Below, piece after piece: positions 59,093-64,000 of a stretch of DNA of 64,000 nucleotides. Numbering within the stretch: position 1 is the first letter of the stretch; the number at the start of each line of letters is the position of its first letter. The DNA is from Lanius collurio (Eukaryota > Chordata > Aves > Passeriformes > Laniidae). The position numbers and the translations under genes were made by a program. The stretch covers positions 13,533,998-13,597,997 of the forward strand of contig JACBWW010000016.1 in the NCBI GenBank assembly GCA_020086605.1, written 5' to 3'. A model generated the notes under the pieces. That model made no database searches. It was not told the origin of the DNA and was given only the letters and a program-made list of their open reading frames with translations.

Positions 59093-59124
59093 GGGAGGGA
59101 GGGAGGGAGGGAGGGAGGGAGGGA
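59093..59124. repeat. (GGGA)n microsatellite flanking assembly gap
   Basis: Eight GGGA units run up to the gap. The pure purine strand can form triplex or tetraplex structures and is difficult to sequence. Confidence 0.95.
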
Positions 59125-59126
59125 TT

Positions 59127-59517
59127 NNNNNNNNNNNNNNNNNNNNNNNNNNNNNNNNNNNNNNNNNNNNNNNNNNNNNNNNNNNNNNNNNNNNNNNNNN
59201 NNNNNNNNNNNNNNNNNNNNNNNNNNNNNNNNNNNNNNNNNNNNNNNNNNNNNNNNNNNNNNNNNNNNNNNNNNNNNNNNNNNNNNNNNNNNNNNNNNNN
59301 NNNNNNNNNNNNNNNNNNNNNNNNNNNNNNNNNNNNNNNNNNNNNNNNNNNNNNNNNNNNNNNNNNNNNNNNNNNNNNNNNNNNNNNNNNNNNNNNNNNN
59401 NNNNNNNNNNNNNNNNNNNNNNNNNNNNNNNNNNNNNNNNNNNNNNNNNNNNNNNNNNNNNNNNNNNNNNNNNNNNNNNNNNNNNNNNNNNNNNNNNNNN
59501 NNNNNNNNNNNNNNNNN
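59127..59517. other. Assembly gap of 391 unknown bases
   Basis: The run of N is bounded by GGGA repeats on the left and GGAA repeats on the right, so the missing sequence is probably more of the same purine-rich simple repeat. Long open frames reported across it are artefacts of untranslated N codons. Confidence 0.99.
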
Positions 59518-59560
59518 AGGAAGGAAGGAAGGAAGGAAGGAAGGAAGGAAGGAAGGAAGG
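59518..59560. repeat. (GGAA)n microsatellite flanking assembly gap
   Basis: About ten GGAA units run from the gap edge. The unit differs from the GGGA repeat on the other side, which implies a compound repeat inside the gap. Confidence 0.95.
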
Positions 59561-62500
59561 GCAAAATGCAAAGGAAAAACCATATTTACAAAGAAGGGAA
59601 TTTCCATCTACAGCCAAAGCCTTACTATTCAGTTTAACTCAAATAAATTCAATGTGTATTGAAAGTCTTCGAAATAAACAAAAGAAACTCCACAATTTTT
59701 CATGTTTGCAAATGACTAACATTATGTTTACCAAATATGATTTACTTCTGCTGGTATAAACAGATATTAGAATATTCTATTTCCCTTGAGACTTGTGAGG
59801 CCCTTTTTGTAACAAATAATTTGTTTATCTCTGCATTTTCAATTTCCAAATTTTGTATGTTCTTAATAATATCATGGTAAGATTTTAGGAAATATTTAAA
59901 TGAAAGTTCTAATAAAGACATTTAAAGTCCATATATCCAGTGAAGCAGAGTTTCTTTAAAATTCTCAGCCTACCAGAGTAAATCTTACCCTATTCCCTTG
60001 TTCATCCAGTCTGTAGCTCCAAAATAAATACCACAGTAATGGATTTTTAGCACCCACAGGGCTTTGGGCTTTGGGCAACCTGGGGCTAATAACTTACAGT
60101 GCCAATAGCAATCTTCATATGCAGTAAAAAAAGTAGTAAAAAAAATAAAATATAGTATTGAGAATGTGGTTTACTCTACAGAAGCCTCTCTACCTGTAAA
60201 AGATTTCAGGTGCTCTTCCAAGGCAGATTCCCCAGCACTGCAGGGACAGTGCAGATGAGGGCTGCTCCTCTAAATAATCAGTTGTTTTTCTGTCCTATAT
60301 CTGGTTGTAGATGATTTCTGTGCTGTTTAGAGCTGACATTAAGACTCCCTTCAACAAACCTGGGTAATGTGAGGCACATTTCTTCATTCCAATCACTTTT
60401 TTGAGGGTTTACCAAAGTAATTTAGAGTAGTGCTTCTTATTAATATATCACAGCCTGTCAAAGAACTGGCCTAGGGGGAAGCTGTGCTGCTTTCCAAGAA
60501 TCTTTCTCCTTAGCTATAATAGAGGAAGAAAGAGTGACACTGAGGGCCAGATGTCAAGAATGAGAGCCTGCATTATTCTTGACTTTCTTGCAAGTGTCAA
60601 GATATGTTGAGAGACCTGAGCAGAAATGCTAAATATGCATGCCCAGACAGTGCCAAACATGCTGGGGAACAGAAAAGCAGGCATGTGTGGTACCCACTGC
60701 TCAGGAGGTCAGAGGAGCTTTCCATACTGATGGGCAGAGCTGGCAGCCTCTGAGCTGCAGAGCCTGACCAGTGGGCACTGGTCCATGTGGGCAACCCCTG
60801 GGTGTGCCCTGGGCTCCTGCAGCCCCCACTGCCCTCAGCCTTTACTGCACATGTTGGTACCACCATCCTAGAGAGGAAGGACATGCCACTGAATTTGTTC
60901 TGCAAGCACAAACTCAGTCACAGCCAAATGACTGAACTCTAGTTTTTGGGTGCTTAGGATTTTGCAAAGAGTCCTGGAGGAAAGCTGAGCCTGAGATTGG
61001 AATTAAACTCTCCTCTTTCATGCCAACAATCACAGCTCACACTAGTCTTGTGTCTCATTCAGAATTCAGAATTAAAAAGACTTCAGAAAATGTGCATTCA
61101 AATACCTCTTCATATTTAATCATGATTGTGATTCTTACTCATTTTTGATAAATATCCATGTCAATACACTTTTGTTCACTTAAGTTACTAACCTCCCTAA
61201 AATATCTGCATTTGGAGTGAGAGAGGTTATTGGTACACCATGGGGAGTTTAAATTTCTGATTAGCATTTACTTGTTATTCTTTTTCTTTCAAAATATTTT
61301 TCTCTGCCCTGTAAGGGAAAAGATGTTTAGCAAATTCCAACTGCATCTTTATTCTGTTAAATGCATATTCTCTTTCTGTAATAAACATTCCTAAAACCCT
61401 TTGAAGTTTGATTTCAAAACCAAATTGAATTGCTAAATTATTTTTTCTATGCATACTGCAGGAACATAAATGTTTTTTGAAAACAGTTTTCAATGCCATG
61501 TTCATTCTTCTAAATGGAGTGTCAGGGCATGTTAGGTATACCTAAAGCATTATAATTGCAATTTTGCTAGGATGCAAAATGTCAAGACACACCAGGTATT
61601 CTAAACAGCACTGCAAGTGTACCTGTTATAATTTTTCTTCAGCAAGTGATTAAACAAAATTAAGCAAATTATATTTCAGCAAGGAATATGAGGGTCAAAA
61701 GATTAAGGACTATTGTGAACTAAACTCTTCCTGATGAGTAAAATACATTTTACTGCTAGAAATAATTTCTCCAGTTTTTCATTGAGGACCTTGGCAACAA
61801 CATGGCTCCAATGGAGCATCTTGCTAGAAAGAACAGACCAAGACAAAGCAGTAAAACAACAATTTAACTTTGTTGCAGTCTATTTCCCTCTTTTATTATC
61901 TCCTTATTCTTGTGTCTGTTGAGACTTTCCTTACAAGTTTTTCCTTTATGTCTCTCAGGATAAGAAGTTTGTTAGCTCTGTTCAACCGAAAACTTGATTT
62001 ATAATGGAAATCAGTAAAAACTAAATCACTGCTAAATAAAGGATTTTAATGACCACTTATAAGAGCCATCCAAACCCCTGATTCACAGTTTAAAAAACCT
62101 TAATTTTAATACTAGTGCATGAAGTACATTTTGGTGGAGCATGATTTTCAGTATCTTAAAATGACCATTAAAATGTCTAACCACATTGAAAAAAAAGAAA
62201 ATAATTTTTAAAAAAAGTTTAAATGCTAAATTTAAATTTAAAAACATTCTTCCATTATATTATTCAAATGAAAACAGCTATTGTCAATTTCTGTTCCTGC
62301 ATTTTCAGTGAGAACACAGTCGAATCTAGGCTTACTTTCTTATTCCATTAATTATTGAAATATATATATTAGCACAATAGCCTTTCTTCAAAAGGCAATT
62401 CAAGGATGATGTATTTTGTAAATTGACAATGAGAGGGAATAAGTTTGACTACCATAAGAAAATGTAGCACAAACAAAGCACTTAACAATTTTATTAAGCA

Positions 62501-64000
62501 GTACTTAAGCAAAAAATATTCTTTTCATCAGTAATGCTTTGGGGAGTACGATTGAGGTTTTCCTTCAGTGAATGTTTACTGTCCTAGGAGTTGGTAGGAG
62601 TAGGAAAGCCTTTACAGCTTTCTAGAATGCAATAGTAGCAATATGCTCAAGAATTAAAAATTAGTGGAACAATATAATTAAAGCAAAAAAACCCCATTGA
62701 GTCCAGCAAGTTATGTGGCCTGCAATATCTTTAGAAATAACCCAAGATTAAATGTCCCTCATATATACAAAAAGGTCATGAAAACAGTCATGTAAATTAA
62801 CAACCAGAACTTTCAAAACTATGCTTTGTAAAAGCACTTTCCTAATTTTATTAGAGCTATCGGAAAGTTTTATTTTACACTTCTGTGCTTAATGAGAAAA
62901 ATTTTAAAATTGTGTAGAACCACCTTTGCCAGTACAGTGCTGAAATCAGAGCATCTCCAAAATGTATATTCCCTTCATGCAAAAGCCAATGTTTTTCAAA
63001 AGGTGAGCAGACAGAGAACTGGGAGTTTGTCTGAATCCAGGGAAGTTCCAACTGACTGATTGAATGACTTCCTTGATATCAACAAAATTCTCTAAAACTG
63101 CAGGTTGGACCCTGTTATAACTCAGAAAACACTAACCAAGACAGTTTCTCATCTTCCTTATTTGTGAACCCCATTATTTTTTCAGGCCAGAGAGGTTCAG
63201 ATAAGTTTGTATAAGTGTGAGATAAATATAAAATAATAAGGTATGAAGCAAGAAACCAATGCAGGGACTCTGAATTTAATAGAACAATCTTCCAGCAGAG
63301 TGATTAGGAAGTGGAAAATCATTGAAACCATCAGTCCAGAGCATAACAGCAGCACAAAAGACAAACAGGGCAGAGGATTGTTGGGTGACACACAGAATAT
63401 AAAGCAGCAGAGGTTTTTACAGTGTCCGTTTACTTTGTAATAATTGGAAGCACTATTAAACTGCACTGGTGACAGATAACTGAACAGTCTAAAACATTTT
63501 GTCAGAAAAAGTGGAAAAGAATAACATTACTTTGGATAAGACACACCTTTACCTCATTGCACAGTACCTAATACAATAAAAGTCTGGAATGCTACACTCT
63601 ACTCTCTCACTAATCATTAAGATGATTAAAGTCAAAGAGCTTACTGAAAAATTATTAAAAATTTAAGAGCAGAATTACAGAAAATGTTTGAAATTGGTTT
63701 TGGGGTTGTTTTTCAAAAATATTTTGTACAAGTATGTGTTCAAAGACTGTAGCATCCCATAAACTACCTAGCAAAATCCCTGTTCTGGGAAAGACAGGGA
63801 ACATTGTGCCAGTCAGTCAGATCGACCTTGACACAGTGGGGCCAGCACTGTACTGGGAGAATCTTCTGAACAACCAACACTAATTAAATTGCATTAGAAT
63901 GGATGTTATTTCAGCTATTTTTGGGACCTTGACTGGGGTTGTTTCCAGTTCATATCTGTAAGGTCAATTTTTCCTATCCAAAAGCAAGAATGAAGCAGAG
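59561..64000. other. AT-rich non-coding stretch
   Basis: No gene is recognised. A GC-richer patch at 60660-60880 has a 104-codon minus-strand frame without a domain. The rest is plain AT-rich sequence with short overlapping frames. Confidence 0.6.

Noticed and set aside
59035..59617. Three minus-strand open frames of 173-190 codons
   Set aside because: They consist mainly of N codons across the assembly gap plus Leu-Pro-Ser repeats from the GGGA/GGAA microsatellites.

Overview
The window looks like vertebrate, most probably avian, nuclear DNA. It is AT-rich throughout, has no long open reading frames and no prokaryotic gene arrangement, and its recognisable transposable elements are CR1 LINE copies together with very old MIR-like and L2-like remnants. 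CR1 dominance with few repeats overall fits a bird best. A crocodilian or turtle is possible, but more repeats would be expected there. No gene could be identified by name. The window is either a gene-poor intergenic stretch or the inside of one or more very long introns.

Layout. Positions 1-6030 hold an old L2-like LINE piece (2031-2225) and a chain of exon-like segments on the plus strand (3604-3661, 5517-5598, 5784 to about 6030). Their splice sites are near consensus, their phases agree, and a stop codon and an AATAAA follow. Positions 6030-20230 are mostly unremarkable AT-rich DNA with two blocks of higher GC (10240-10740 and 18700-19060). Positions 20230-24600 carry the clearest transposon material: a degenerate 3' CR1 fragment with its terminal octamers, a perfect 12-bp-arm palindrome, and a much older CR1 of about 1.5 kb, both CR1 copies on the minus strand. 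Positions 24600-32690 are AT-rich with a MIR-like piece (27709-27794) and a short GC-rich block (28086-28285). Positions 32690-34644 hold a CpG-rich, coding-like segment on the minus strand behind a strong splice acceptor, a possible upstream exon in matching phase, and two copies of an unclassified repeat of about 110 bp. Positions 34650-53130 are again mostly plain DNA with microsatellites, short tandem duplications, a MIR-like piece (49152-49226) and a small GC-rich hairpin (42029-42077). Positions 53140-53700 form a GC-rich island with a near-perfect 49/50-bp tandem duplication. A 391-base assembly gap (59127-59517) sits inside a GGGA/GGAA purine tract.

The two gene-like structures were inferred by eye from splice signals, phase and codon pattern. 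Single pseudo-exons are common in vertebrate introns and several others occur here, so both need transcript evidence. I saw no CRISPR array, tRNA or rRNA gene, intact transposon or intact viral element.
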